Source: JBGAQP01 sp044220635 (GTDB taxonomy: Bacteria; Pseudomonadota; Gammaproteobacteria; Burkholderiales; Usitatibacteraceae). Taken from it: 64,000 nucleotides of DNA. This document shows positions 16,562 through 28,822 of this stretch, in pieces (within the stretch, counting starts at the first letter, position 1; each line of letters opens with the position of its first letter). The translations under genes and the position numbers were made by a program. The notes beneath the pieces are model-generated. The model saw only the letters and a list, made by a program, of their open reading frames with translations, was not told where the DNA came from and did not search any database. Location: contig JBGAQP010000008.1 in assembly GCA_044220635.1 (NCBI GenBank), positions 1 to 64,000 on the forward strand, written 5' to 3'.

Positions 16562-17971
16562 ATGGGGCGGGCTTCGGGCTCCGGGCCGCCGTTGCCCGAC
16601 CGCGGGGAGCTCCGGGCTCCTGAGGCCGTCGGCTCGCCCGGGGCGCTCGCCGCCCACGTGGCGGGCCGCGTCGCCGCGCGCCTCGCGCCGGGCACGCGCC
16701 TGTGCGTGGCCCTTTCCGGCGGTCTCGATTCCGTGGCGCTCCTCGACCTGCTCGCCGACGCCGCGCCCGCACGCGACATCGCCCTCTCGGCGCTGCACGT
16801 CCACCACGGCCTGAGCCGCCACGCCGATTCCTGGGCGCGTTTCTGCTCGGCGCTGTGCGCCGGGCGCGGCATCCCCCTCGTGGTCGAGCGCGTGCGTGTC
16901 GACGCCCGTGCCCCCGAGGGCCCGGAGGCGGCGGCGCGCTCGGCGCGCTACGCGGCGTTCGCCGCGCGCGGGGAGCCCGTGCTCGCGCTCGCCCACCACG
17001 AGGACGACCAGGCCGAGACCGTCCTGCTGCAGCTGCTTCGGGGAACGGGGCTGAAGGGGGTGGCCGCGATGCCCGAGTGGCGGGCCCTTCCCGGCTCGAA
17101 GGTGACGCTTTTCCGCCCGCTGCTCGGGGCCTCGCGGGCGCTGCTGCGCGCCTATGCCGCAGGCCGCGGCCTCGCCTGGATCGAGGACGAGTCGAATCTC
17201 GAGGCGCGCTTCGACCGCAACTACCTGCGCCAGGAGGTGGCTGCGCGTCTCGAGGCGCGCTTTCCCGGATGGGCGGGCCGACTGGCGCGTTTCGCGCGGC
17301 ACGCGGCCGCCGCCGAGGCGCTCCTGGGCGAGCTCGCCGCCCTGGACGGCGTTCCTGCCGCGGCGGGCGAAGCGCTCGCCGTCGCGCCGCTGCGCGCGCT
17401 GACCGAAGCGCGCCGCCTCAACGCCCTGCGCGCCTTCCTCGCCACGAACGGCCTCGCCATGCCCGCCGAGGCGCGGCTTGCGCAGATGGCCGCGCAGCTG
17501 CTCGGCGCACGCTCCGATGCGCGCGTGCGCCTGGAGCACGACGGGGCCGCGCTCGTGCGGCACCGGGGCGCGATCGCGATCGTCGCGGCCGGGCGGCCGG
17601 GGACCTGGCGCGTGGACTGGCACGGCGAGCGCGAGCTCGAGCTCGGCGCCGGCCGCGGAAGGGTGCGCTTCGATCCCGCGACGGGCGAGGGCCTCTGCGC
17701 CGGCCGCGCGACGGGGGAGGGCTGGCACTTCGCGCCGCGCGCGGGCGGGGAGCGCGTCCGCCTGGGCGAACGGCGCCCGACCCGCACGCTCAAGAACCTC
17801 CTCCAGGAGAGCGCGGTCCCCGCTTGGCAACGCGATCGCCTGCCGCTGCTCTTCCACGGCTCCCGCCTCGTCTGGATCCCGGGGATCGGCATCGACGCGG
17901 GCTACGCCTGCGCGCCCGGCGAGGCGGGCCTCCGGCCCTCCTGGACCCCGTTTCGGGCGCCTCGCCCCTAG
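16562..17971 (+). CDS. tilS: tRNA(Ile)-lysidine synthetase
   Basis: TilS (469 aa) converts the wobble C of the CAU-anticodon tRNA-Ile to lysidine, changing its decoding from AUG to AUA. The ATP-binding P-loop is SGGLDS at 52-57. HHEDDQAETVLLQLLRGTGLKG and the C-terminal GERRPTRTLKNLLQE segment are typical. The order accA-tilS is common in betaproteobacteria. The first 25 residues are poorly conserved, so the start could be slightly downstream. Confidence 0.94.
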   Translation: MGRASGSGPPLPDRGELRAPEAVGSPGALAAHVAGRVAARLAPGTRLCVALSGGLDSVALLDLLADAAPARDIALSALHVHHGLSRHADSWARFCSALCAGRGIPLVVERVRVDARAPEGPEAAARSARYAAFAARGEPVLALAHHEDDQAETVLLQLLRGTGLKGVAAMPEWRALPGSKVTLFRPLLGASRALLRAYAAGRGLAWIEDESNLEARFDRNYLRQEVAARLEARFPGWAGRLARFARHAAAAEALLGELAALDGVPAAAGEALAVAPLRALTEARRLNALRAFLATNGLAMPAEARLAQMAAQLLGARSDARVRLEHDGAALVRHRGAIAIVAAGRPGTWRVDWHGERELELGAGRGRVRFDPATGEGLCAGRATGEGWHFAPRAGGERVRLGERRPTRTLKNLLQESAVPAWQRDRLPLLFHGSRLVWIPGIGIDAGYACAPGEAGLRPSWTPFRAPRP

Positions 17972-17989
17972 CCGGGAAGGGGGTCTCTG

Positions 17990-18019
17990 TGCTAGAATGA
18001 AAAGCTAAATTTTTCATTC
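17990..18019 (+). promoter_or_regulatory. ndk promoter with overlapping perfect inverted repeat
   Basis: An extended -10 sequence (TGC followed by TAGAAT, 17990-17998) lies before ndk, with no convincing -35 box. GAATGAAAA (17995-18003) and TTTTCATTC (18011-18019) form a perfect 9-bp inverted repeat with a 7-base centre, spanning the -10 box and likely start site. It could be an operator or a hairpin in the ndk 5' untranslated region. A GGAG ribosome site follows at 18027-18030. Confidence 0.5.
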
Positions 18020-18036
18020 AGTTAGCGGAGATTTTC

Positions 18037-18462
18037 ATGGCGGTGGAACGCACCCTCTCGATCATCAAACCCGACGCGGTGGCCAAGAACGTCATCGGCA
18101 AGATCTACTCCCGGTTCGAGACGAACGGCCTGAAGATCGTCGCGGCGAAGATGGTGCACCTGTCGCGCGGGGACGCCGAAGGCTTCTACGCCGTGCACCG
18201 GGAACGACCGTTCTTCAAGGACCTGGTCGAGTTCATGATCTCCGGCCCGGTGATGATCCAGGTCCTCGAGGGCGAGAACGCGATCCAGAAGAACCGCGAC
18301 CTCATGGGCGCGACGGACCCGAAGAAGGCCGCCGCGGGCACGATCCGCGCGGACTTCGCGCAGTCGATCGACGCCAACGCCGTGCACGGCAGCGACGGCG
18401 CCGACACCGCCCGGACCGAGATCGCGTATTTCTTCCCGGCCCATCAGGTCTACGCCCGCTAG
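18037..18462 (+). CDS. ndk: Nucleoside diphosphate kinase
   Basis: A 141-residue Ndk that equilibrates nucleoside di- and triphosphates. The phosphorylated histidine is His117 in NAVHGSD. ERTLSIIKPDAV at the N-terminus and RGDAEGFYAVH are standard. It is followed after 28 bases by rlmN. Confidence 0.98.
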   Translation: MAVERTLSIIKPDAVAKNVIGKIYSRFETNGLKIVAAKMVHLSRGDAEGFYAVHRERPFFKDLVEFMISGPVMIQVLEGENAIQKNRDLMGATDPKKAAAGTIRADFAQSIDANAVHGSDGADTARTEIAYFFPAHQVYAR

Positions 18463-18490
18463 CGACCGAGGCCCGCGCGCCCCGATCCCC

Positions 18491-19630
18491 GTGAACCGCA
18501 CCAACCTCCTCGGCTTCACGCTCCCCGCCCTCACCGAATGGTTCGCGGCGCTGGGCGAGAAGCCCTACCGCGCGCGCCAGGTGTTCCGCTGGATCCACCA
18601 GCGCGGCGTGGACGACTTCGAGGCGATGACCGACCTCGCGAAGTCGCTGCGCGAGAAGCTGCGCGAACGCGCGGTCGTCGAGGGCCCCCCGATCGCCTCC
18701 GAGCACCGCTCCGCCGACGGCACCGTCAAGTGGCTCTTCGACGTGGGCGTGGGCAACGGCATCGAGGCGGTCTTCATCCCCGAGGACGATCGCGGGACGC
18801 TGTGCGTCTCCTCGCAGGTGGGTTGCGCGCTCGACTGCGCGTTCTGCTCGACGGGCCGGCAGGGCTTCAACCGCGACCTCGCGGTGGCCGAGATCGTCGG
18901 CCAGCTCTGGGTCGCGAACCGCCGGCTCGAGGCGCTCGCCCGCGAGGGTGCCGCCACGCGCCTCGCCCCCGCCGCCGACGCGCGGGAGCCGGCCGCGCCG
19001 CGGCCCGTGACCAACGTCGTGATGATGGGCATGGGCGAGCCGCTCAACAATTTCGAGCCCGTGGTGGCCGCGATGTCGGTGATGCTCGACGACCACGCGT
19101 ACGGCCTGTCGCGCCGGCGGGTGACGCTGTCGACCTCGGGCGTGGTGCCGCTCATCGCGAAGCTGAAGCAGCGCCTTCCCGTGGCGCTCGCCGTGAGCCT
19201 GCACGCGCCCGACGACGCGCTTCGCAGCCGGCTGATGCCCGTCAACCGCAGCTACCCCATCGCCGAGCTCCTCGCGGCCTGCCGCGACTACCTCGAGGCC
19301 GCCCCGCGCGACTTCGTCACCTTCGAGTACGTGATGCTCGCGGGCGTGAACGATTCCCCGGCCCAGGCGCGCGCCCTCGCGGCGCTGCTCGCCGGCACGC
19401 CCTCCAAGGTGAACCTCATCCCCTTCAACCCGTTCGCGGATTCGGGCTTCGAGCGCTCGTCGCCGGAGGCGGTGCGCCGCTTCCAGTCGATCCTCGTGGA
19501 GGCAGGCTACGTCGCGACCGTGAGAAAGACGCGGGGCGAGGACATCGACGCCGCCTGCGGGCAGCTCGCCGGCCAGGTGGTCGACCGCATGAAGCGCAAG
19601 ACCCTCCGCATCCATCCGGTGAACGCATGA
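18491..19630 (+). CDS. rlmN: 23S rRNA A2503/tRNA A37 C2-methyltransferase RlmN
   Basis: A radical SAM methyltransferase (379 aa) with the iron-sulfur triad CALDCAFC (Cys112, 116, 119) and the GEPLNNF segment. It methylates C2 of A2503 in 23S rRNA and A37 in some tRNAs. The start is a GTG at 18491. A stretch around 155-180 (RLAPAADAREPAAPRP) is a lineage insertion. The stop overlaps the next gene by ATGA, and the order ndk-rlmN-pilW-rodZ-ispG is conserved. Confidence 0.97.
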   Translation: MNRTNLLGFTLPALTEWFAALGEKPYRARQVFRWIHQRGVDDFEAMTDLAKSLREKLRERAVVEGPPIASEHRSADGTVKWLFDVGVGNGIEAVFIPEDDRGTLCVSSQVGCALDCAFCSTGRQGFNRDLAVAEIVGQLWVANRRLEALAREGAATRLAPAADAREPAAPRPVTNVVMMGMGEPLNNFEPVVAAMSVMLDDHAYGLSRRRVTLSTSGVVPLIAKLKQRLPVALAVSLHAPDDALRSRLMPVNRSYPIAELLAACRDYLEAAPRDFVTFEYVMLAGVNDSPAQARALAALLAGTPSKVNLIPFNPFADSGFERSSPEAVRRFQSILVEAGYVATVRKTRGEDIDAACGQLAGQVVDRMKRKTLRIHPVNA

Positions 19631-20400
19631 TGACGACCCGCCCCGCCCTCGCCGTCGCCGCCTGGCTGCTCGCCGGCTGCGTTTCCCAGACCTCCTTCGA
19701 GACCAAGATCCCGACCGATGCCGCGGTCGTGGACGCGCGCCGGCGCGCCGAGGTCCACACCGCGCTCGCCGGCGAGTACTACCAGCGCGGCAACCTCGCG
19801 GTCGCCCTCGAGGAGACGCGCCTCGCGATCAAGGACGACGCGAGCTTCGTGCACGCCCACAACGTGCAGGGCCTGGTCTACATGGAGCTGCGCGAGGACG
19901 CCCTGGCCCGCGAGTCCTTCGAGCGGGCGCTGCGGCTCGAGCCCAACAATTCCGAGGTCCTCAACAACTACGGCTGGTTCCTCTGCCTGCGCGGGGAGGG
20001 CCCGAAGGCGCTCGAGCTCCTGCGGCGCGCTTCCATGGACCCGCTCTACCCCACGCCGGAGAAGGCCTTCCTCTCGGCGGGCCTGTGCCACAAGCGCCTG
20101 GGCAACAAGGCCGAGGCCGAGGAGAACCTGCGCCGCGCGGTGCTGATCCGCCCGGATCTCATCGGCGCGCTCTACAACCTCGCCGAGATCACCTTCGAGC
20201 GTGGCGCCGCCAAGGACGCCGAGAACTACCTCGCGCGCTACATGCGCATCGCCAACCCCACGGTCGAGGCGCTGGTGCTGGGGGTGAAGGTCGCGCGCGT
20301 CACCGGCGAGCGCGAGCTCGAGCAGAGCTACCTCCAGCAGCTGCGGCGGCGCTTCCCCGACGCGCCCCAAGCGCGCGAAGTGCTCGGGGACCGCCCGTAG
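19627..20400 (+). CDS. pilW: Type IV pilus biogenesis lipoprotein PilW (PilF)
   Basis: A 257-residue outer-membrane pilotin with a lipobox LLAGC at residues 13-17 and tandem TPR units (for example AGEYYQRGNLAVALEE, HVHNVQGLVYMEL-like, NNYGWFLCLRGEGPKALELL). It guides assembly of the PilQ secretin, so type IV pili are expected in this organism. Its ATG overlaps the rlmN stop. rodZ starts 9 bases after its end. Confidence 0.93.
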   Translation: MMTTRPALAVAAWLLAGCVSQTSFETKIPTDAAVVDARRRAEVHTALAGEYYQRGNLAVALEETRLAIKDDASFVHAHNVQGLVYMELREDALARESFERALRLEPNNSEVLNNYGWFLCLRGEGPKALELLRRASMDPLYPTPEKAFLSAGLCHKRLGNKAEAEENLRRAVLIRPDLIGALYNLAEITFERGAAKDAENYLARYMRIANPTVEALVLGVKVARVTGERELEQSYLQQLRRRFPDAPQAREVLGDRP

Positions 20401-20409
20401 GACGCTCGC

Positions 20410-21405
20410 GTGGACGCCGCAACCGAAGACAGCGCGCCGCGCGCGCCCGGAGCGATCCTCGCCGCGGAGCGCGAGCGCCAGGGGCTCGCGCGCGCCGACA
20501 TCGCCCAGCGTCTGCACATGAGCGTTTCGCAGGTGGAGGCGCTCGAGGCGGGCGACTACTCGCGCCTGCCGCGCGGCACGTTCCTGCGCGGGTTCGTGCG
20601 CAACTACGCGCGCGTCCTCGGCATCGACCCGGGCTCCGCGCTCGAATCCCTGTCGGAGGCCGCACCCCGGGAGGCCGCGCCCGGCATCGTCGTTCCCAGC
20701 CAGAACATCCGCTTCGATCCTCTCGGGGAGCGGTTCGCGAGCCCCTACGTGAAGGCCGCGGGCATCGCGCTCGCCGTGCTGGTGGCGGGCTTCGCCGCGA
20801 TGTACTGGTGGCTCTTCATCCGTCCCACGGCGCCCGCGGCCGCGCGCAAGCCCGCCACGGAAGTGGTCCGCCTGGAGCGGGCGGTTCCCCCGGCACCGGC
20901 GCCCGCCGGGCCGCCGAAAGCCCCGGCCGAGGGTGCGCGGACCGAAGTCCCGGCCCCGGCGAAACCCGAGGCGGTGAAGCCGGAGGTCGCCCGGCCCGAG
21001 GCGCCCGCCGCCGCAAAGGTTGCGGCCGCGAAGCCCGAGCCCGCGAAGCCCGAGCCGCCGAAACCCGAGCCCGCACGACCGGAACCCGCGAAGGCACCGG
21101 AGGCGGCGGTCGCCTCGCTTCCCCCGGGGCCGACCACGGTCGACGCTTCCAGGGTGATCGCCTCGGGCGGCTCCGTGATCCGCTTCCAGTTCAAGGGCAG
21201 CTCCTGGGTGGAGATCCGCGACGGGCGCGGCAAGGTCCTGCTGTCGCGCGTGAACCCGGGCGGCAGCGAGGCGGAGGTGATCGGCCGCCCGCCCTTCTCC
21301 GTCGTGGTGGGCAACGCCCCCGAGGTGCGGATGTTCTACAACAACCGCGAGTTCGACCTCGAGCCGCACACGCGGGTCGCGGTCGCCCGCTTCACGGTCG
21401 AATGA
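20410..21405 (+). CDS. rodZ: Cytoskeleton protein RodZ
   Basis: RodZ (331 aa) links MreB to the envelope for rod shape. It has an N-terminal helix-turn-helix (LAADIAQRLHMSVSQVEALE-like region, residues 15-75), one membrane segment (AAGIALAVLVAGFAAMYWW, about 117-135), a Pro/Glu/Lys/Ala-rich periplasmic linker and a C-terminal DUF4115 domain with SSWVEIRDGRGKVLL. It starts with GTG at 20410, and its stop overlaps ispG by ATGA. Confidence 0.93.
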   Translation: MDAATEDSAPRAPGAILAAERERQGLARADIAQRLHMSVSQVEALEAGDYSRLPRGTFLRGFVRNYARVLGIDPGSALESLSEAAPREAAPGIVVPSQNIRFDPLGERFASPYVKAAGIALAVLVAGFAAMYWWLFIRPTAPAAARKPATEVVRLERAVPPAPAPAGPPKAPAEGARTEVPAPAKPEAVKPEVARPEAPAAAKVAAAKPEPAKPEPPKPEPARPEPAKAPEAAVASLPPGPTTVDASRVIASGGSVIRFQFKGSSWVEIRDGRGKVLLSRVNPGGSEAEVIGRPPFSVVVGNAPEVRMFYNNREFDLEPHTRVAVARFTVE

Positions 21406-22696
21406 GCATGAGCGCCGTCCCGCGCCGCGCCTCGCGCGCCGTCTCCGTCGCCGGCCTCGTGATCGGGGGCGGCGCGCCCATCGTCGTGCAGTCGATGACC
21501 AACACCGACACCGAGGACGCCGCCGCCACCGCCGCCCAGGTCGCGGCGCTCGCGCGGGCGGGCTCGGAGATGGTGCGGATCACCGTGAACACGGTCGAGG
21601 CGGCGCGCCAGGTCCCGGCGATCCGCCGGCGCCTCGAGGCCGAGGGCGTGAAGGTGCCGCTCGTCGGCGATTTCCACTTCAACGGGCACAAGCTGCTCAC
21701 GCAGGTGCCCGAGTGCGCCGCGGTGCTCGACAAGTACCGCATCAACCCCGGCAACGTGGGCCACGGGGCGCGGCGCGACGAGCAGTTCGCCACGCTCATC
21801 GAGAAGGCGATCGAGCACGCGAAGCCCGTGCGCATCGGCGTGAACTGGGGTTCCCTCGACCCGGAGCTGCTCGCGCGGATGATGGACGAGAACCACGCGG
21901 CCCGGGAGCCCCGGGCGGCCGACGAGGTGATGCGCGAGGCGCTGGTCGTCTCCGCCCTCGAGAGCGCCGCGCGGGCCGTCGAGATCGGGCTCGCGCCCGA
22001 GCGGATCATCCTGTCGTGCAAGGTCTCGGCGGTGCAGGACCTGATCCGCGTCTACCGCGCGCTCGCCGAGCGCTGCGACTACGCGCTGCACCTCGGGCTC
22101 ACCGAAGCGGGCATGGGCTCGAAGGGCATCGTCGCCTCGGCGGCGGCCCTCGGCGTGCTCCTGCAGGAAGGCATCGGCGACACGATCCGCGTCTCGCTCA
22201 CCCCGGAGCCGGGGGGCGATCGCACGCGCGAGGTCCTCGTCGCGCAGGAGATCCTGCAGACGATGGGCCTGCGCTCCTTCACGCCCATGGTCTCGGCCTG
22301 CCCCGGGTGCGGGCGCACCACCAGCACGACCTTCCAGGAGCTCGCCGAGCGCATCCAGGCCTACCTGCGCGCGCAGATGCCCGTATGGCGCAGCCGCCAC
22401 CCGGGCGTCGAGAACCTGCACGTGGCGGTGATGGGCTGCGTCGTGAACGGCCCGGGCGAGTCGAAGCTCGCCGACATCGGCATCTCGCTGCCGGGCTCCG
22501 GGGAGAAGCCCGTGGCGCCGGTCTACGTGGACGGCGAGAAGACGGTGACCCTCAAGGGCGAGCGCATCGCCGAGGAGTTCCAGGCGATCGTCGAGGACTA
22601 CGTGCGCCGGCGCTACGCCTCGGCCGGCTCCCCGCGGGCCCCCTCCCCGAAGGCCGCGCCCGCGCGGCGGGCCATTCCCATCAAGGCGGCGGGCTC

Positions 22697-22700
<4 letters not shown>
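21402..22700 (+). CDS. ispG: 4-hydroxy-3-methylbut-2-en-1-yl diphosphate synthase
   Basis: IspG/GcpE (432 aa), the penultimate enzyme of the MEP isoprenoid pathway, containing a [4Fe-4S] cluster. The ligands are Cys300 and Cys303 (ACPGCGR), Cys346 and Glu353 (GCVVNGPGES). The N-terminal VQSMTNTDTED and GDFHFNGHKLL blocks are conserved. About 25 C-terminal residues are Ala/Pro/Lys-rich and not conserved. Overlaps of four bases with rodZ and hisS imply translational coupling. Confidence 0.97.
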
Positions 22701-23947
<1,247 letters not shown>

Positions 23948-23969
23948 CCCAGCCCTTGGAAGAAGCCCC

Positions 23970-24608
23970 ATGTCAGGACCGTACGATCTCGAGGAACAGG
24001 AACGCATCGCCGAGCTGAAGGGGTGGTGGGAGGACAACGGCAAGTTCGTGATCGCCGCGATCGTCGCCGTGCTCCTCGCCATCGCCGGCTGGAGGGGCTG
24101 GCTGTGGTGGACCGCCAGCCAGGCGGAGGACGCGGGCGCGATGTTCCACGCCGTCGAGAAGGCCGCGCGAGACCGCGACCCGAAGAAGACGGCGGAGGCG
24201 GCCCAGGCCCTCGCCGACAAGCACCCCGGTAGCTTCTTCGCCTCGGACGCGGCGCTCATCGTCGCGCGCGATGCCTTCGCCGAGGGCCGGCACGCCGAGG
24301 CGCGCGCGAAGCTCGAGTGGGTCGCGACCCGCGGCGCCGAGGAGCTGCGCGGCGTGGCGCGCCTGCGGCTCGCCGCGGTGCTCCTCGACGAGAAGAAGTA
24401 CGCCGAGGCGCTGCAGGCGCTCGACGCGAACCAGGACCCGGCCTACGCCGCGCTCGTCGCCGACCTCAAGGGCGACATCATGCTCGCGCAGGGCCGCCTC
24501 GACGAGGCGCGCGCCGCCTACAAGCTCGCGATGGACAAGGCCGAGGCGCGCAATCCCGTGCGCAGCCTCGCCGAAGTGAAGCTGAACGCGCTCGGAGGCG
24601 CGCAATGA
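23970..24608 (+). CDS. yfgM: YfgM family ancillary SecYEG translocon subunit
   Basis: A 212-residue membrane-anchored TPR protein. It has a short cytoplasmic start (DLEEQERIAELKGWWEDNGK), a membrane helix at about 25-46 and periplasmic TPRs (ALVADLKGDIMLAQGRLDEAR). In E. coli YfgM associates with the Sec translocon and PpiD. It lies between hisS and bamB as is usual, and its stop overlaps bamB by ATGA. Confidence 0.93.
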   Translation: MSGPYDLEEQERIAELKGWWEDNGKFVIAAIVAVLLAIAGWRGWLWWTASQAEDAGAMFHAVEKAARDRDPKKTAEAAQALADKHPGSFFASDAALIVARDAFAEGRHAEARAKLEWVATRGAEELRGVARLRLAAVLLDEKKYAEALQALDANQDPAYAALVADLKGDIMLAQGRLDEARAAYKLAMDKAEARNPVRSLAEVKLNALGGAQ

Positions 24609-25738
24609 ACGCGGGGCGCGCGCTCCTTGCCGCGGGCCTCGCGTTCGCAGCCGCCTCGCTCGCCGGCTGCGGATGGTTCGGCGGCGGGGACAAGAAGGCG
24701 GGTGCGTTGCCCGAGATCCGGCCCACGGTCACGCCGAAGGTCGCGTGGACGGCGAGCGTGGGCAAGTCGGGCGGCTACCGCTTCGCGCCCGATGCCGAGG
24801 GCGGGCGCGTGTACGCGGCCGCCGCCGACGGCACGATCACGGTGCTCGAGGAGGACAGCGGGCGCGTGCTCGCCCGCTTCGAGACGCAGAAGAAGCTCTC
24901 CGGGGGGCTTCTCGCCGACGAGAGCCGCGTCATCGTGGGCACGCTCAAGGGCGAGGTGATCGCCCTCGGCATGGACGGCAAGGTGGCGTGGACGGGGCAG
25001 GTCGCGGGCGAGTTGCTCGCGCCCGCCTCGGCCTCCCGCGGGATCGCGGTCGTGCGCGCGGCCGACGGGCGCATCTTCGGTTTCTCGATCGCGGACGGCA
25101 AGCGCCTCTGGGTGTACCAGCGGCCCACGCCCGCGTTGCTGCTGCGGGCGAGCGCGGGGGCCCTCGCCGTGGCGAGCGACGTGGTGGCAGGCTACCCCGG
25201 CGGCAAGCTCGTCGCGCTCGACATCGGCGACGGCAAGCTCACCTGGGAGGCCACCGTGAGCCTGCCGCGCGGGGCCACGGAGCTCGAGCGCATCGCGGAC
25301 GTGGCGGGGATGCCGGTGATCGACGGGCCGCGCGTGTGCGCCGCCGCCTTCCAGGGCAAGGTCGCGTGCTTCGAGATCCAGACCCGCGACCTCGCCTGGT
25401 CGCGCGACATCTCGAGCGCCTCGGGCCTCGCGGTGGACGCGAAGAACGTCTACCTCGTCGACGACAAGGGCGCCGTGCAGGCGCTCGACAAGGGCAACGG
25501 ATCGAGCCTCTGGCGCCAGGACAAGCTCGCCGCCCGGCGCCTGGGCACGCCGCTCGTGGTGAACGGCAACGTGGTCGTGGGCGACGTGCAGGGCTACCTG
25601 CACGTGCTCGCGCCCGAGGACGGCGCCCTCGTGGGCCGCGTGGCGACCGACGGCACCGAGGTCACCGCGATCGTGCCCACGGTCGCGGGCGTGCTCGTGC
25701 AGACCGCGGGCGGCTCCGTGGTCTCGCTGCGGTTCTAG
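24605..25738 (+). CDS. bamB: Outer membrane assembly lipoprotein BamB
   Basis: BamB (377 aa) of the beta-barrel assembly machine. The lipobox LAGC is near residues 17-20, followed by PQQ-like beta-propeller repeats (VYAAAADGTITVLEEDSGR, RLWVYQRPTPALLLR, GYLHVLAPEDGALVG). It acts on the periplasmic face of the outer membrane with BamA. Coupled to yfgM and followed by der after 48 bases. Confidence 0.95.
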   Translation: MNAGRALLAAGLAFAAASLAGCGWFGGGDKKAGALPEIRPTVTPKVAWTASVGKSGGYRFAPDAEGGRVYAAAADGTITVLEEDSGRVLARFETQKKLSGGLLADESRVIVGTLKGEVIALGMDGKVAWTGQVAGELLAPASASRGIAVVRAADGRIFGFSIADGKRLWVYQRPTPALLLRASAGALAVASDVVAGYPGGKLVALDIGDGKLTWEATVSLPRGATELERIADVAGMPVIDGPRVCAAAFQGKVACFEIQTRDLAWSRDISSASGLAVDAKNVYLVDDKGAVQALDKGNGSSLWRQDKLAARRLGTPLVVNGNVVVGDVQGYLHVLAPEDGALVGRVATDGTEVTAIVPTVAGVLVQTAGGSVVSLRF

Positions 25739-25786
25739 GTTGTCCCATCCCGACCCTCTCGGGACCCCGGCGCAGGAGGGGCCCGC

Positions 25787-27190
<1,404 letters not shown>

Positions 27191-27389
27191 GCAAGCACCC
27201 CGTCATTTCCCCGAAGATCCCCGCAATTGGGCGAAAAAACCCGGGCCATAGGCGCATTTCCGGGAACTCCAGGCCTCCGGGCGCTGTCTTTTTCCGGTGG
27301 CCAATCGCGCTTCCATACGGTAGAGTCGGCATGGAAGTGACGGCCCGGCCCAGAACGGGCAAAAAACCCGATTGAAAAAGGGGACAACA

Positions 27390-27629
27390 ATGAGCAACAA
27401 GGGGCAACTGCTGCAGGATCCGTTCCTCAACACGCTGCGCAAGGAACACGTACCGGTCTCGATCTACCTGGTCAACGGCATCAAGCTCCAGGGCCAGATC
27501 GAGTCTTTCGACCAATACGTCGTGCTCCTCAAGAACACCGTGACGCAGATGGTCTACAAGCACGCCATCTCCACGGTCGTTCCCGCGCGCCCGGTCTCGG
27601 TCCCGGTTGATCACTCGCAGGAAACCTGA
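27390..27629 (+). CDS. hfq: RNA chaperone Hfq
   Basis: Hfq (79 aa), a hexameric Sm-like RNA chaperone pairing small RNAs with mRNAs. Sm1 and Sm2 motifs are visible: QDPFLNTLRKEHVPVSIYLVNG (given here only to locate the N-terminal Sm1 region), VLLKN and YKHAISTVVP. The ATG at 27390 follows an AAAGGGG ribosome site. A frame-compatible ATG at 27372 adds only six residues (MKKGTT) and is unlikely. The 199-base upstream gap after der probably holds its own promoter. hflX begins inside its 3' end. Confidence 0.97.
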   Translation: MSNKGQLLQDPFLNTLRKEHVPVSIYLVNGIKLQGQIESFDQYVVLLKNTVTQMVYKHAISTVVPARPVSVPVDHSQET

Positions 27630-28749
27630 GCGCGCCCGCGCGGTCCTCGTCTGCCTCGAAGTCGGTTCCCGGGACGCCGGGGAGCGTTCCGAGGAGGCGC
27701 GTCGTCTCGTCGAGAGCGCGGGCGCCGAGGTGGTCGAGGTGGTGCGTGGCCGGCGCGAGCGCCCGGACCCGGCGACCTTCGCCGGCTCGGGCAAGGTCGA
27801 GGAGATCCGCTCCGCCCTGCGCCTGCACGAGGCCGACGTGGCGGTCTTCGACCACTCGCTTTCGGCGGCCCAGGTCCGCAACCTCGAGCGCTCGCTCTCC
27901 GAGGGCGGGGCCGCGGTCCAGGTCTATGACCGCACGGACCTGATCCTCAACATCTTCGCGCAGCGCGCACGCTCCCACGAGGGCAAGCTCCAGGTCGAGC
28001 TCGCGCGCCTCGAGCACCTTTCGACGCGCCTCATCCGCGGCTGGACGCACCTCGAGCGGCAGCGCGGCTCGCTCGGCAAGACCGGGGGGCCGGGCGAGAA
28101 GCAGCTCGAGCTCGACCGGCGACTGATCGGCGAGCGCGTGAAGAAGCTGAAGGAGCGCATCCGCAAGGTGGCGCGCGTGCGCGCCACGCAACGCTCGGGG
28201 CGCAGCCGCTCCGGAGTCCTGCGGGTGGCGATCGTGGGCTACACCAACGCGGGGAAGTCGACGCTCTTCAACCGGCTCACGCGCTCCGGCGCCTACGTGG
28301 CCGACCAGCTTTTCGCCACCTTGGACACGACCACGCGGCGCATCTGGGCAGGCGAGAGCGCCCCGGTGGCGATCTCCGACACCGTGGGCTTCATCAAGGA
28401 CCTGCCCCACGGCCTGGTGGCGGCGTTCCGCGCCACGCTCGAGGAAGCCGTGCAGGCCGACCTGCTTCTGCACGTGGTCGATTGCGCGAGCCCGAACCGC
28501 GAGGAGCAGATCGCCGCGGTGAACACGGTGCTCGCCGAGATCGGGGCCGCCGACCTTCCCCAGATCCTCGTCTGGAACCAGATCGACCGCGTGCCGGGGC
28601 TGGTCCCCGAAACCGTGCGCGATGCGTATGGTAAGATCTTGAATATCAAGGCGAGTGCCGCCACCGGCGCGGGCGTGGATCGGATCCGCGACGCGCTCGC
28701 GGAAGCGGCCCGGGAGGCCGCGCAGAAATCGCTCGCGACCGCCGCCTGA
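27607..28749 (+). CDS. hflX: Ribosome-associated GTPase HflX
   Basis: HflX (380 aa), a GTPase that splits stalled ribosomes. The N-terminal HflX domain has DHSLSAAQVRNLER and FAQRARSHEGKLQVELA, and the G domain has GYTNAGKST, DTVGFIKDLPH and NQID. It begins with TTG at 27607, overlapping hfq by 23 bases; no other start precedes the conserved AVLVCLEVG segment. It lacks the extra C-terminal domain of the E. coli protein. Confidence 0.95.
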   Translation: MITRRKPERARAVLVCLEVGSRDAGERSEEARRLVESAGAEVVEVVRGRRERPDPATFAGSGKVEEIRSALRLHEADVAVFDHSLSAAQVRNLERSLSEGGAAVQVYDRTDLILNIFAQRARSHEGKLQVELARLEHLSTRLIRGWTHLERQRGSLGKTGGPGEKQLELDRRLIGERVKKLKERIRKVARVRATQRSGRSRSGVLRVAIVGYTNAGKSTLFNRLTRSGAYVADQLFATLDTTTRRIWAGESAPVAISDTVGFIKDLPHGLVAAFRATLEEAVQADLLLHVVDCASPNREEQIAAVNTVLAEIGAADLPQILVWNQIDRVPGLVPETVRDAYGKILNIKASAATGAGVDRIRDALAEAAREAAQKSLATAA

Positions 28750-28822
28750 ACGAATCGCTCCCGACATTGAAACCGGCCCTCCGGCCCGCATCTGAACCCA
28801 GTCCCGTCCCCACGCCCACCCG

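Noticed and set aside
20950..21110. Pro/Glu/Ala/Lys repeats in rodZ as a possible DNA repeat element
   Set aside because: They are the normal low-complexity periplasmic linker of RodZ in one open frame.
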